From the NCBI GenBank assembly GCA_905182355.1, contig CAJJBH010000037.1, forward strand, positions 42,963 through 106,962: a stretch of 64,000 bases of DNA. Direction: 5' to 3'. The translations under genes were made by a program, and so were the position numbers. This document shows positions 39,573 through 50,174 of the stretch, piece by piece. Position 1 is the stretch's first letter. Each line of letters begins with the position of its first letter. The notes beneath the pieces were generated by a model. It was given only the letters and a program-made list of their open reading frames with translations, made no database searches and was not told the DNA's origin. This DNA comes from an uncultured Paracoccaceae bacterium. Lineage in GTDB: Bacteria > Pseudomonadota > Alphaproteobacteria > Rhodobacterales > Rhodobacteraceae.

Positions 39573-42500
39573 ATGAGCACACGTCTTGCCACAGGTGGCC
39601 GCCTGTTGAACAAATCCAAAGCGCTGAACTTTAGCTTTAACGGCACAACCCTCAAAGGGTTCGAGGGCGACACGCTGGCCTCGGCCCTATTGGCTAATGA
39701 TCAAGTCCTGATGGGCCGTTCGTTCAAATATCACCGTCCACGCGGCGTTGTGGCGTCTGGCGCGGAAGAACCCAACGGACTGGTCAATCTGGGTGAGGGC
39801 GGGAAGTTCGAGCCAAACCAACGCGTCACCACAACTGAATTATTTGATGGGCTAAAGGCTAAAAGCCAAAACCACTGGCCAAGCCTTGAGTTTGATGTGG
39901 GGGCGGTGAATGCCAAGCTTAGTCGCTTTATGCCCGCAGGTTTTTATTACAAAATGTTCATCCATCCAAGGTCCTTTTGGAAGCACGTGTATGAACCGAT
40001 CATCCGGCATGCGGCTGGCCTAGGTGCTGCGCCCAAAGATCGCGATGCGGATACCTACGAACACTTCTATGCGTTCTGCGATGTTTTGATTGTTGGTGGC
40101 GGCATCGCTGGTTTGCAAGCGGCCAAAGCGGCTGGTGCAACGGGCGCAAAAGTTATCTTAGTCGAACAAACGGCCCATCTTGGTGGCCGTGCTCCTGTTG
40201 ATGGCGGGATGGTTAAGGGGCAATCAGTTGCCGACTTCATTACAGCAACCGTTGCTGACCTCGAAGCGATGGATAACGTTACGGTCCGTACGCGAATGAT
40301 GGGATCAGGCGTGTACGATCACGGCTATGTCTTGGGTTATGAACGTCTGACGGATCATGCGCCTGAAATGACTGGCCCGCGTCATCGCCTGTGGCGCATT
40401 CGTGCGGCCCAAACGATCACAGCAACGGGTGCAATTGAACGCCCACTTAGCTTTGCGGGTAATGATATACCGGGTGTCATGCTGGCCTCTGCCGTTCGTG
40501 ATTATGCCGTGAACTTTGGCGTGTCTTCTGGCGACCGTACAGTTGTTGTCACAAACAATGACGATGCGTACCGCACAGCGATTGCGCTGAAACATGCGGG
40601 CCTTGATGTGCCCGCGATCTTGGATGCACGGCCAGCTGGCACCGATAGCGATCTGATGACCCAAGCCAAGGCATTGGGCATTCGCATCATGATGGGTCAC
40701 GGCATTGCCACGGTTAAAGGCGGCAAACGCGTTACTGGCGTTGAAGTTTGCGCCCAAGCTGGCGAAGGCGCTGTGCTTGAAGAAATCGTGTGCGACGCCG
40801 TTGCCATGTCAGGTGGCTGGTCACCTGTTGTGCACTTGTGGTCCCATTGCGGTGGAAAGTTGACGTGGGATGACACCCAAGCCAGCTTCCGCCCCGACCC
40901 GAACCGCCCACCATTGGGTGACAGGGGCCAAGCATTTGTAAGGGCTGCGGGCAGTGCAAATGGTGAAACGACGTTGAACGCGGTTTTGTCGGACGCAACG
41001 GCTTGTGGCGCTGCGGCTGCTAAAGCGGCTGGGTTCAAAAGCAAGGCAGCGAAAGCTCCAACAGCTGATGAACCAACCGAACGCGCCATGATCCCGGTGT
41101 GGTTGATGCCGCAGGGGGCAGGATACAAACTGCGCTCTAAAACGTGGTTGGATTATCAGAACGATGTGAAAGTCAGCGATGTACAATTGGCGGCCCAAGA
41201 AGGGTTCACCAGCGTCGAACACGCCAAACGCTATACCACGCTTGGTATGGCTACTGATCAAGGGAAGTTGAGCAATATCAACGGCCTTGCGATCCTGTCA
41301 GATGCGTTGAATCAACCTATCCCGCAAACAGGAACGACGACGTTCCGCCCACCATATACCCCGATCTCAATGGGCTCTATCGGTGGCGAGGCACGTGGAG
41401 ATGTGTTCCAGCCGATCCGCCGCACACCTATGTACGACTGGCATGAGGCGAATGGTGCCGATTGGGAGCCTGTTGGCCAATGGCGTCGCCCCTATGCTTA
41501 TGTCCGCGATGGCGAGACGGTTCATGATGCTGTGATGCGTGAAACTAAGAACACGCGCGAAAACCTTGGACTGCTTGATGCCTCGACTCTTGGCAAGCTG
41601 ATCGTCAAAGGGCCGGACGCGGGCAAATTTTTGGACATGATGTACACCAACATGATGAGCACCCTGAAAGTTGGCAAATGCCGCTATGGCCTGATGTGTT
41701 CTGAAAACGGGTTCTTGATCGATGACGGCGTTGTTGCACGTGTTTCTGAGGATAAGTTTCTTTGCCACACCACGACGGGTGGAGCAGAAACGATCCACGG
41801 TCACATGGAAGAATGGCTGCAAACCGAATGGTGGGATTGGGACGTTTACGTCGCCAACGTCACCGAGCAATACGCGCAGGTTGCCGTTGTCGGTCCTAAT
41901 GCACGTAAGGCATTGGAAGCTTTGGGTGGCATGGATCTAAGTGCTGAGGCGCTAGGATTTATGGAATGGGCTGATGGCACTCTTGGCGGCTTCGATGTGC
42001 GGGCATACCGCATCTCGTTCTCGGGCGAATTGTCTTACGAGATTGCCGTGCCTGCGTCGCAAGGTCAGGCGTTCTGGGATGCGCTTGTTAAGGTTGGCGC
42101 AGATTTGGGCGCAATGCCTTACGGGACCGAATGTCTGCACATTCTACGTGCAGAAAAAGGGTTTATCATGATTGGCGACGAAACCGATGGAACCGTAATA
42201 CCCCAAGATTTGGGCCTGCACTGGGCGATTTCCAAGAAGAAAGACGACTTTCTTGGCAAACGTGCCCAACAGCGCGAGCACATGGTCAGTGACGAACGTT
42301 GGAAACTGGTCGGCCTTGAGACGGTAGATGGATCAACTTTACCAGACGGCGCATATGCTGTGGGTGAGGGGACCAATGCTAACGGTCAACGCAATATGAT
42401 TGGGCGTGTGACGTCCAGCTATCATTCCCCGAATTTGGACCGTGGTATCGCAATGGGGTTGGTCTTGCATGGTCCAAGCCGGATGGGCGAGGTTATTACT

Positions 42501-42587
42501 TTCCCCGGCACAGATGGCAAAGACTATCAGGCTAAAATCGTGAACGCAGTTTTCTATGATCCCGAAGGGGAGAAGCAAAATGTCTAA
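39573..42587 (+). CDS. soxA: Sarcosine oxidase / NMGDH alpha subunit-like (cluster 2)
   Basis: 1004 aa; SFKYHRPRG, VLIVGGGIAGLQAAKAAGATG, C-terminal aminomethyltransferase-like domain. Confidence 0.87.
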   Translation: MSTRLATGGRLLNKSKALNFSFNGTTLKGFEGDTLASALLANDQVLMGRSFKYHRPRGVVASGAEEPNGLVNLGEGGKFEPNQRVTTTELFDGLKAKSQNHWPSLEFDVGAVNAKLSRFMPAGFYYKMFIHPRSFWKHVYEPIIRHAAGLGAAPKDRDADTYEHFYAFCDVLIVGGGIAGLQAAKAAGATGAKVILVEQTAHLGGRAPVDGGMVKGQSVADFITATVADLEAMDNVTVRTRMMGSGVYDHGYVLGYERLTDHAPEMTGPRHRLWRIRAAQTITATGAIERPLSFAGNDIPGVMLASAVRDYAVNFGVSSGDRTVVVTNNDDAYRTAIALKHAGLDVPAILDARPAGTDSDLMTQAKALGIRIMMGHGIATVKGGKRVTGVEVCAQAGEGAVLEEIVCDAVAMSGGWSPVVHLWSHCGGKLTWDDTQASFRPDPNRPPLGDRGQAFVRAAGSANGETTLNAVLSDATACGAAAAKAAGFKSKAAKAPTADEPTERAMIPVWLMPQGAGYKLRSKTWLDYQNDVKVSDVQLAAQEGFTSVEHAKRYTTLGMATDQGKLSNINGLAILSDALNQPIPQTGTTTFRPPYTPISMGSIGGEARGDVFQPIRRTPMYDWHEANGADWEPVGQWRRPYAYVRDGETVHDAVMRETKNTRENLGLLDASTLGKLIVKGPDAGKFLDMMYTNMMSTLKVGKCRYGLMCSENGFLIDDGVVARVSEDKFLCHTTTGGAETIHGHMEEWLQTEWWDWDVYVANVTEQYAQVAVVGPNARKALEALGGMDLSAEALGFMEWADGTLGGFDVRAYRISFSGELSYEIAVPASQGQAFWDALVKVGADLGAMPYGTECLHILRAEKGFIMIGDETDGTVIPQDLGLHWAISKKKDDFLGKRAQQREHMVSDERWKLVGLETVDGSTLPDGAYAVGEGTNANGQRNMIGRVTSSYHSPNLDRGIAMGLVLHGPSRMGEVITFPGTDGKDYQAKIVNAVFYDPEGEKQNV

Positions 42588-43152
42588 TCTAGTCAGCGCC
42601 TTGGACAAGGCAACAGACAGCAGCGGCATCGCTGTAATCGAAGAGATGGGCCTTCAGGGTATGATTACCCTGCGCGGTGATCTAAGCGCAGAATCTGTGA
42701 AAATAGCGTCAACATCCGTCACAGGTGTCGAAATGCCTGCGCAGAACATGGCGAATCATGCCGGCGCATCTGGCATCTGTTGGATGAGCACAGACGAGCT
42801 GTTGATTCTTTGCCCTTATGACGGCGTAGCCGATACTTTGGCAAAGATGCATAAGCTGTTGGGCGACACACATTCATTGGCTGTGGACGTTTCCGATGCA
42901 CGTGCTTGTCTTCGAGTATCGGGTCCAAATGCCCGCGAAGTCATGGCAAAGTTAGCGCCTGTTGATCTGGCACCTGAAGGATTTAGCGTTGGTATGTTCC
43001 GTCGCACACGTTTGGCGCAGGTTGCTGCTGCGTTCTGGATTGTGGATGCGCAGACGTTCCAAATTGTTTGTTTCCGCTCTAATGCTCAATACGTGTTCGA
43101 CGTGTTGAACGTTGCGGCGCAATCGGGGTCCGAGGTCGGGTTTTTCAAATAG
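42580..43152 (+). CDS. soxG: Sarcosine oxidase / NMGDH gamma subunit-like (cluster 2)
   Basis: Start MSNLVSALDKATD at 42580; overlaps the soxA end. Confidence 0.82.
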   Translation: MSNLVSALDKATDSSGIAVIEEMGLQGMITLRGDLSAESVKIASTSVTGVEMPAQNMANHAGASGICWMSTDELLILCPYDGVADTLAKMHKLLGDTHSLAVDVSDARACLRVSGPNAREVMAKLAPVDLAPEGFSVGMFRRTRLAQVAAAFWIVDAQTFQIVCFRSNAQYVFDVLNVAAQSGSEVGFFK

Positions 43153-43225
43153 ACGTTATGATCTTGTTGTCGGGATTGCGATTACAGCATTAGCGCGCAT
43201 GATTGCGACAACGCTGGGAGAGATT

Positions 43226-43645
43226 GTGAAAACCTGTTGGAAACATTTGATTTTTGGCGTTTGTCTGTGCTTTGGCGGACAAGCCCAGGCTGTTGGTTTT
43301 TTGTATGATTGTACAATTGCCAAAAAACCGTCGCGACTTCAGTGGGTGTCTGACACACTTGCGTTTGTTGTCCCTGGTGATGGCAAGATTCTGGTGATCG
43401 ATGCGATCACGCTGTATTTCAAACTTAGCCCAATGACGGCAAAAGTATCGCGCAATACAGATACTAAATTGGTTATGCGGTGAGTGATAAGGGGTGTAAA
43501 AGACTCGAATGGGTTGAAGGTGCCACCCATTGATTACACCGCGCGTCTGAACAAAATAACCAATGCCATAACGCTCGAAGCGAACCCGCGTGCTTTTTCG
43601 CAAAACTGGGTTGGGCGGGGAAGGTGCGTAAAGCGTACGAAATAA
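43226..43645 (+). pseudogene. Small secreted protein gene with in-frame TGA
   Basis: GTG start at 43226 after GGGAGAG; signal peptide; TGA at 43481-43483, then 53 more open codons (VIRGVKDSNGLKVPPIDYTARLNKITNAITLEANPRAFSQNWVGRGRCVKRTK) to TAA at 43643. Confidence 0.6.
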
Positions 43646-43775
43646 CGACGACTACAATCAGGGGCAGACAGGTGCGGGCAGGTAACTTTACGTCCAAACT
43701 GTCCTTGAACTTGAAGTAGATCGCGCTTCATGTCACCTAGGACACAGACAAACACATTCCCAAAGGAACACAAAA

Positions 43776-44375
43776 ATGGCTTTTCAACTTCCAGATCTTC
43801 CTTACGCACACGACGCGCTTGCAGCACACGGTATGTCTGCTGAAACTATGGAATTCCACCACGACCTGCACCACAACGCCTATGTCACAAACGGCAACAA
43901 AGCGATTGAAGGCACCGAGTGGGAGGGTAAATCCCTAAAAGACATCATCACGGGCACCTATGACGCGTCTTCTGTCGCGCAAAGCGGCATCTTCAACAAC
44001 ATCTCGCAGCTTTGGAACCACAACCAGTTCTGGGAAATGATGAGCCCGAAGTCAGGCGCAATGCCGTCTGAATTGGAAGCCGCAATCAAAGAGAACTTTG
44101 GGTCTGTTGATGATTTCAAATCTCAGTTTTCAGCAGCCGGCGCTGGCCAGTTCGGGTCTGGCTGGGCATGGCTTGTGAAAAACGCTGATGGGTCATTGGC
44201 CGTGACAAAAACAGAAAACGGTGTCAACCCACTTTGCTTTGGTCAAACAGCACTTTTGGGATGCGACGTTTGGGAACACTCCTACTACATCGATTTCCGC
44301 AACAAGCGTCCAGTTTATCTGACCAACTTCATGGACAATCTTGTGAATTGGGAAAATGTAGCATCTCGTATGTAA
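43776..44375 (+). CDS. sodB: Superoxide dismutase (Fe/Mn family)
   Basis: MAFQLPDLPYAHDALAAHGMSAETMEFHHDLHHNAYV; DVWEHSYYIDFRNKRPVYL. Confidence 0.95.
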   Translation: MAFQLPDLPYAHDALAAHGMSAETMEFHHDLHHNAYVTNGNKAIEGTEWEGKSLKDIITGTYDASSVAQSGIFNNISQLWNHNQFWEMMSPKSGAMPSELEAAIKENFGSVDDFKSQFSAAGAGQFGSGWAWLVKNADGSLAVTKTENGVNPLCFGQTALLGCDVWEHSYYIDFRNKRPVYLTNFMDNLVNWENVASRM

Positions 44376-44481
44376 TCGTTTTCTAACAATCGAACAAAAC
44401 GCCCTGATTGAAAAATTAGGGCGTTTTGCGTCGTGGAAGTCTGGGTGCTGACGCAGGTTGCAAACAACACATGAGGTTCTG

Positions 44482-45402
44482 ATGAAGTCATCCACGATAG
44501 GCATCTTGGCCATGATCGGCTCTTGTACGATCTGGGGTCTTTCTGGGCTGTTCTACAAGCAACTTGTTCAAGTGCCTGCGATCGAAATTTTGGCGCACCG
44601 CACGGTCTGGTCGTTCCTTTTTTTCGTTTTGCTGTTGGGTGTGCAGGGGCGGTTGGGCCACGTCCGCGGATCCTTCGCAAATTGGCGCAGTTTTTGCTTA
44701 ACCATCGTCGCCGCTTTGATGATTTCAGCCAATTGGTTTTTGTTCATCTGGGCAATTGAGACTGAACAAGCCACTCAAAGCAGCATTGGTTACTACATCT
44801 ATCCGTTGGTTGCTGTTGTCTTAGGGCGTATGCTGTTCTCCGAGAGGCTTACGCCCCTTCAATGGGTTGCTATTGGGATTGCAGCGATAGGAGTCTGCGT
44901 ATTGACCTATGGCTTGGGTGGTGCGCCGTGGATCGCGCTGACCTTGGCCATCACATTTGCCATCTACGGGGTTATTAAAAAACAACTTTCGGTTGGACCT
45001 GTTGTGTCCGTCACGGCCGAAGTTCTATTGGTCGTCCCGTTTGCCGTCATTTTTCTGTTGCTAACATGGCACAACGGGCAGGGCGCTTTTGGCCGTGATT
45101 TAGCAACAACGGGTTTGTTGATCTTAGCTGGACCACTCACGGCTGTGCCGCTGATTTTGTTCAGCATTGCAGCGTGGCGTACATCGATGGCTACGGTTGG
45201 GTTGGTTGGATATTTGAACCCAACGCTGCAATTTATATGCGCAGTTATCGTGTTTTCAGAACCTTTTACCAGCTGGCATGTCACTGCATTTTCGATGATT
45301 TGGACTGCACTTGCCGTATACTCAGCGGTTTTGTGGTCTCAGGAAAGGGCAACCCGCAAAGCGGCAGTTGCAGCGACGGTATCTGGAACAACCGTGATGT
45401 AA
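44482..45402 (+). CDS. rarD: EamA family transporter RarD
   Basis: GILAMIGSCTIWGLSGLFYKQLVQVPAIEILAHRTVWSF. Confidence 0.9.
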   Translation: MKSSTIGILAMIGSCTIWGLSGLFYKQLVQVPAIEILAHRTVWSFLFFVLLLGVQGRLGHVRGSFANWRSFCLTIVAALMISANWFLFIWAIETEQATQSSIGYYIYPLVAVVLGRMLFSERLTPLQWVAIGIAAIGVCVLTYGLGGAPWIALTLAITFAIYGVIKKQLSVGPVVSVTAEVLLVVPFAVIFLLLTWHNGQGAFGRDLATTGLLILAGPLTAVPLILFSIAAWRTSMATVGLVGYLNPTLQFICAVIVFSEPFTSWHVTAFSMIWTALAVYSAVLWSQERATRKAAVAATVSGTTVM

Positions 45403-45890
45403 TCCAGTAGGCTTGCATCAGCGAAACCTTGGGTCACGACATGGTTCATCAACTTAATCAAAGGATCCCAGTAGCCATTTGTATTTAATAGTAAAATAGG
45501 CTTCTCGTGTAGACCCAGTTGACGCCATGTCAGGGCCTCGAACAGTTCGTCCAAAGACCCAGCACCACCGGGTAAAACCACGACCGCGTCACAGTTCATA
45601 AACATGACTTTTTTGCGCTCATGCATCGTTTCGGTCACTATATATGTGGTTAAATCAGTTTTGCCGACCTCCCAATCCACAAGATGTTGGGGGATGACGC
45701 CAAAGGTATCTGCGCCCGCGTCTTGCGCGGCACGTGCTACGGTTCCCATCAGCCCCACATCGCCTGCGCCGTAGACCAACCGCCAGCCATTTGCAGCCAA
45801 AGCTTTGCCAATTCCATCGGCGTCAGCCGTGTAAGCTGGATCAACTCCTGGGCGTGAACCGCAATAAACACAGACTGACTTAGGTGGCAT
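45339..45890 (-). CDS. LOG family protein (TIGR00730-type)
   Basis: MPPKSVCVYCGSRPGVDPAY; LPGGAGSLDELFEALTWRQLG (PGGxGTxxE-type motif); 64-bp antisense overlap with rarD. Confidence 0.9.
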   Translation of the reverse strand: MPPKSVCVYCGSRPGVDPAYTADADGIGKALAANGWRLVYGAGDVGLMGTVARAAQDAGADTFGVIPQHLVDWEVGKTDLTTYIVTETMHERKKVMFMNCDAVVVLPGGAGSLDELFEALTWRQLGLHEKPILLLNTNGYWDPLIKLMNHVVTQGFADASLLDYITVVPDTVAATAALRVALS

Positions 45891-46042
45891 AGGTGGCTCC
45901 TGCACACGGGAAATTATGTAAATGTGGCCCAACGGGTTTTGACCGCTCATATCCTGCTTGTTATGTAAGCTCAATCAATATGGACGCGTGGCGTTCTAAG
46001 AGATGTTTGACATCTGTGCGCACTGCGCCGAGGAACAAAAAA

Positions 46043-47251
46043 ATGAGCAAACTGGCAACTTTTTTAGGTGCGAATTCTGGCCCGATTATTGGCGCAGCTG
46101 TGTTGGTTGTCGGCTTGGTCGGGGCGGGTGCATATTTTGGTGTTTTGTCTCCGAAAGATGCCGTTCTATCTGTTCCACAAGAAGCAGCATTGCCGGCCGT
46201 GGATCTGCCCGAAGTACAAGAAACACAGGCAGACACATCACCCAAAGTTAAAGTGGAGCCTGAGGAAATTTCGACTGCTGTACGTGCGCCCAGCATTGAC
46301 GAAGTGCGCAGCGAAGAGGATGGCCTGACAATTTTGGCGGGTCGGGGTGAACCTGGCGCGGCATTGACGTTGATGGTTGACGCTGTTGAGAAGACAACTG
46401 TGCAGGTTGGCAATGATGGAGCGTTTGCAATTGTCGCGTTTTTGGGTGCAAGCCCTGAAGCACGGGTTTTGAGTGTAATCCAACGCGTGGACGATGTGGT
46501 ATTGTTTGCCGCAGATATAATCCTCGCCCCCCAAGCTGTAACGCAAGCCGAAGCTGCCACGGTTGAAACTACGACCACACAAACGGTTGAAGTTACGGCT
46601 GAACAAGCGGCAGAATCCGCTGCGATCACTGAGCCTGAAACGGCCGAAATACTTGCGGCTGTTCCCGCTGCGAAGGTCGAACCTGCATCTGCTGCTCTTC
46701 CAGCCAAACCCGCAACTGAAGTGGCGATTTTGAAGTCTGATGAAGATGGCGTTCAAGTCATTAACCGATCCAGCGCACCCGAACTGATGTCAAACGTGGA
46801 AATAGACACTATCAGCTATTCGGAAGAGGGTGATGTCTTGATAAGTGGACGCGCCCAATCTGACGCTTTTTTGGTGCGCGTGTACCTCGACAATGATGCC
46901 ATTACGACTTTGGACGTGGACACATCGGGCCGTTGGCGTGGTGATCTACCCGATGTTGATACGGGTATTTATATGCTGCGGATTGACGAAGTTGACGCTG
47001 AAGGCGCGGTTACCAGTAGCGTTGAAACCCCGTTCAAACGCGAGTCTGCGGAAGTTTTAGCAGCCACTGTTGGGACCGAAGATGCCCCTGCCAAAGCCAT
47101 AACTGTTCAGACCGGTGCAACGCTTTGGGCAATAGCGCGTGAACGTTACGGGGACGGTACCTTGTTTGTACGCGTGTTCGAGGCAAATGCCGATACAATC
47201 AAAGACGCCAATTTGATCTATCCTGGTCAGGTATTTGACTTGCCCGACTAG
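46043..47251 (+). CDS. LysM peptidoglycan-binding domain protein
   Basis: N-terminal TM, acidic/Ala-rich middle, C-terminal LysM-like AITVQTGATLWAIARERYGDGTLFVRVFEANADTIKDANLIYPGQVFDLP. Confidence 0.85.
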   Translation: MSKLATFLGANSGPIIGAAVLVVGLVGAGAYFGVLSPKDAVLSVPQEAALPAVDLPEVQETQADTSPKVKVEPEEISTAVRAPSIDEVRSEEDGLTILAGRGEPGAALTLMVDAVEKTTVQVGNDGAFAIVAFLGASPEARVLSVIQRVDDVVLFAADIILAPQAVTQAEAATVETTTTQTVEVTAEQAAESAAITEPETAEILAAVPAAKVEPASAALPAKPATEVAILKSDEDGVQVINRSSAPELMSNVEIDTISYSEEGDVLISGRAQSDAFLVRVYLDNDAITTLDVDTSGRWRGDLPDVDTGIYMLRIDEVDAEGAVTSSVETPFKRESAEVLAATVGTEDAPAKAITVQTGATLWAIARERYGDGTLFVRVFEANADTIKDANLIYPGQVFDLPD

Positions 47252-47360
47252 GCATCGGATCGAAGAAAATTGTGCCCTGTATTGCAATGTATTTACGGGC
47301 ATTGGCTGGAACATTCCCAAGTGTAGCTCTATGCAGTAGGTACGCCATTTAGGACTGCCC

Positions 47361-49184
47361 ATGCCCCCTGAAAATCATGAAGACCCCACTGTTTCTATAG
47401 AATCGCAAGAGCGTGCATCAGGCATGCGAACACTGCGCAAAGTGACGCCGTATCTGTGGCCTGACGATCAGCCGTGGGTAAAACACCGTGTTGTCTGGGC
47501 GATGGCCGCTTTGGTTGCCTCAAAATTGGTGGCTTTAGCGAGCCCGTTTTTGATTGGTTGGGCAGTCAACGTTATGGCCGGTGAAGAAGTCTCGGTGCTG
47601 ACCCTTGGTGCCATTGGTCTTGCCGTGGCCTCTGCGCTTGCCCGTCTAATGAACGTTGGGTTTCAGCAGTTGCGGGATGCGATTTTTGCCCCTGTGGCAC
47701 AGCGCGCTTTGCGCACACTGGCCCGCGAAACGTTTGAACATATTCACCAATTGAGCATGCGCTATCATATCACCCGTAAGACTGGTGGTTTAAGTCGGAT
47801 CATTGAACGTGGGGTAAAAGGTGTTGAGTTTTTACTCCGTTTTTTACTGTTTTCGATTGGCCCATTGATTTTGGAGCTGGCGCTGACTGGCGTTGCATTT
47901 GGCTTGTATTTCGACATGCGATATCTGGCGATTTTGGCAGTGACGATCGCTTTATATGTCTGGTTCACCTTCAAAGTGACAGAATGGCGCGTAAAACTAC
48001 GCCGCGAGATGAATGATCAAGACACTGATGCAAACCAAAAGGCTGTTGATAGTCTTCTGAACTATGAGACGGTCAAATATTTTGGTGCAGAAAAGCGCGA
48101 AGCTGGCCGTTATGATAAAGCGATGGCTGGTTATGAAGCGGCGGCGCTGAAGACGTCTTATTCATTGGCAGGCCTAAACTTTGGCCAATCCATGATCATC
48201 ACGGCTGGGCTGGTTGGCGTCATGGTTTTGGCGGCAATTGGAGTTGAAAATGGGGATCTGCCAGTTGGTGATTTTGTCATCGTAAATGCATTGATGATCC
48301 AAATCATGCTGCCGTTGAATTTCCTTGGTTCGGTTTACCGCGAAATCCGTCAGGCATTGGTCGACATGGGCGAGATGTTTAATCTGCTGGATCAACCTGC
48401 TGACGTTACGGATGCGCCTGACGCCAAGCCGCTGGTTGTGACTGGTGGGCAGATCGAATTGGACAATGTCCACTTTGGCTACGACAAAGCACGTCCGATT
48501 TTGAAGGGTGTGTCTGTTGTTGCTGAGCCAGGGCAGATGGTGGCGATTGTTGGCTCGACTGGATCGGGCAAGTCGACAATCGGGCGGCTGCTGTTTCGCT
48601 TTTACGATGTCTCTGACGGAGCTTTGCGCATCGATGGGCAAGACGTGCGTGATGTCACCCAAGAAAGCCTGCATAACGCTATTGGCGTGGTCCCGCAGGA
48701 CACGGTGCTGTTTAACGACACGATCCGCTACAACATTGCCTATGGCCTTGATGGTGCATCCCAAGACCAGATTGAAGATGCCGCCCGTGCGGCGCAAATC
48801 CATGACTTTATCGTTGCCTTGCCAGAAGGGTATGAGACAGCCGTAGGTGAACGTGGTCTGAAATTATCAGGTGGTGAGAAACAACGTGTTGGCATCGCAC
48901 GAACACTGTTGAAAGATCCACCGATTTTGCTGCTAGACGAGGCAACATCTGCGCTGGATTCCGAGACTGAGCAAGATATTAAAGAGGCCTTGATGCAGGC
49001 AGGGCGGGGGCGGACGGTTCTGACCATCGCGCACCGACTTAGCACAATTGCCGAAGCAGATCGTATTATCGTGCTTGAGCAGGGTCTGATTGTCGAAACC
49101 GGTACGCATGATGAGTTGCTGCATGCAGACGGGCGTTATGCCTTGTTGTGGCATCATCAACAGGCGGACGAAAGTGTCACCTAA
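47361..49184 (+). CDS. ABC transporter, fused permease/ATPase, Atm1/HMT1-like
   Basis: 607 aa; GSTGSGKSTIGRLLFRFYD, LSGGEKQRVGIARTLLKDPPILLLDEATSALD. Confidence 0.9.
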   Translation: MPPENHEDPTVSIESQERASGMRTLRKVTPYLWPDDQPWVKHRVVWAMAALVASKLVALASPFLIGWAVNVMAGEEVSVLTLGAIGLAVASALARLMNVGFQQLRDAIFAPVAQRALRTLARETFEHIHQLSMRYHITRKTGGLSRIIERGVKGVEFLLRFLLFSIGPLILELALTGVAFGLYFDMRYLAILAVTIALYVWFTFKVTEWRVKLRREMNDQDTDANQKAVDSLLNYETVKYFGAEKREAGRYDKAMAGYEAAALKTSYSLAGLNFGQSMIITAGLVGVMVLAAIGVENGDLPVGDFVIVNALMIQIMLPLNFLGSVYREIRQALVDMGEMFNLLDQPADVTDAPDAKPLVVTGGQIELDNVHFGYDKARPILKGVSVVAEPGQMVAIVGSTGSGKSTIGRLLFRFYDVSDGALRIDGQDVRDVTQESLHNAIGVVPQDTVLFNDTIRYNIAYGLDGASQDQIEDAARAAQIHDFIVALPEGYETAVGERGLKLSGGEKQRVGIARTLLKDPPILLLDEATSALDSETEQDIKEALMQAGRGRTVLTIAHRLSTIAEADRIIVLEQGLIVETGTHDELLHADGRYALLWHHQQADESVT

Positions 49185-49214
49185 AAGGGTTAGGGTGCGC
49201 GAGGCACAGATCTG

Positions 49215-49262
49215 ATTGAGGGGCTGCCTCAAACTCCGGAATATTTGGGTCAAAAGAAATCT
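49215..49262. repeat. Degenerate copy of the extragenic hairpin element (copy 2)
   Basis: GAGGGGCTGCCTC...CTCCGGAATATTTGGGTCAAAAGAAA, same tail pattern as 25809 and 60452. Confidence 0.4.
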
Positions 49263-49639
49263 AGCCAAAGATGCGCATGTCGTGCACCTTTGGCTAACAA
49301 TTATTCGGCGGCAATGGCCTTGTTGGTCAATTTGTCCAAGGCACCCGTAATTTTTTGTAGTGCAGGCCTGTCTGCAGGGATGCCATGCGCGTCTGCAAGC
49401 GCGGTAGGTGTGTGGTAGACGACGTGTACTTTTCCATCGGCATCTTCAAAAGAGACCACGCGCAGTTGCAGATCAAGACCCATAGATTGCTGTGTCAGCA
49501 TCAGGGGGGCCCCAAGCTTTGGGTTGCCAAACATCAGCATCTGAGTTGGGCGTAATTCTTCACCAACCGAGGCGGCCCCTTTTGGACCTGTCGCGGTTTG
49601 ATGCCGATTCTTTGATAGCATTTACGGCAACAAAGGAGA

Positions 49640-49921
49640 TTGACTTTGGGACTGAAACGGACGGATGAATTCCGCCAAGATGCGGTGCGTCTGGCACTGA
49701 CTAGTGGGCTGACACGCAAGCAGGTCGCTGATGATCTTGGTGTGGGCATGTCGACGCTGAACAAGTGGATCACAGCGCATCCGGATACTGACGTGGTGTC
49801 GAAAGATGATTTGGGACTAGCCCAAGAGAATGACCGGCTTCGGCGCGAGAACCGTATTCTCAAGGAGGAAAGGAAAATTCTAAAAAAGGCCACGGTGTTC
49901 TTCGCGAGCCAAAAGCCGTGA
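49640..49921 (+). CDS. IS3 family transposase OrfA
   Basis: LKRTDEFRQDAVRLALTSGLTRKQVADDLGVGMSTLNKWI...RILKEERKILKKATVFFASQKP; annotated start 49640 overlaps the element by frame. Confidence 0.88.
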   Translation: MTLGLKRTDEFRQDAVRLALTSGLTRKQVADDLGVGMSTLNKWITAHPDTDVVSKDDLGLAQENDRLRRENRILKEERKILKKATVFFASQKP

Positions 49922-50174
49922 GGTTTAGGTTTATTGAAGAACACTGATCTGCATTTTCCATTGGACGTGTGTATCATGTCATGAATGTCAGCACGCGCGG
50001 CTTGCGGGCATTCCGCAGCCGTCCTGCAAGCCGCAGGCAACGGTCTGATTTGGTCACGCTGGCGCATATCAAAGAACAGTCACGTCTCAGTCTGGGCAGT
50101 TATGGTCGCCCACGAATGACGGAAGAGTTGAAAGACATTGGCCTGGATATCGGCCATCGCCGCGTGGGGCGTTT

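Noticed and set aside
25884-43152. Recent tandem duplication of a sarcosine oxidase operon
   Set aside because: The two BDAG sets differ throughout, lie in opposite orientation and differ in SoxD zinc ligands; ancient paralogues are more likely.
43481-43483. Selenocysteine codon at the in-frame TGA
   Set aside because: The context looks like a replaced Trp; no clear SECIS-like hairpin was seen immediately after, and the protein is not a redox family I recognise.
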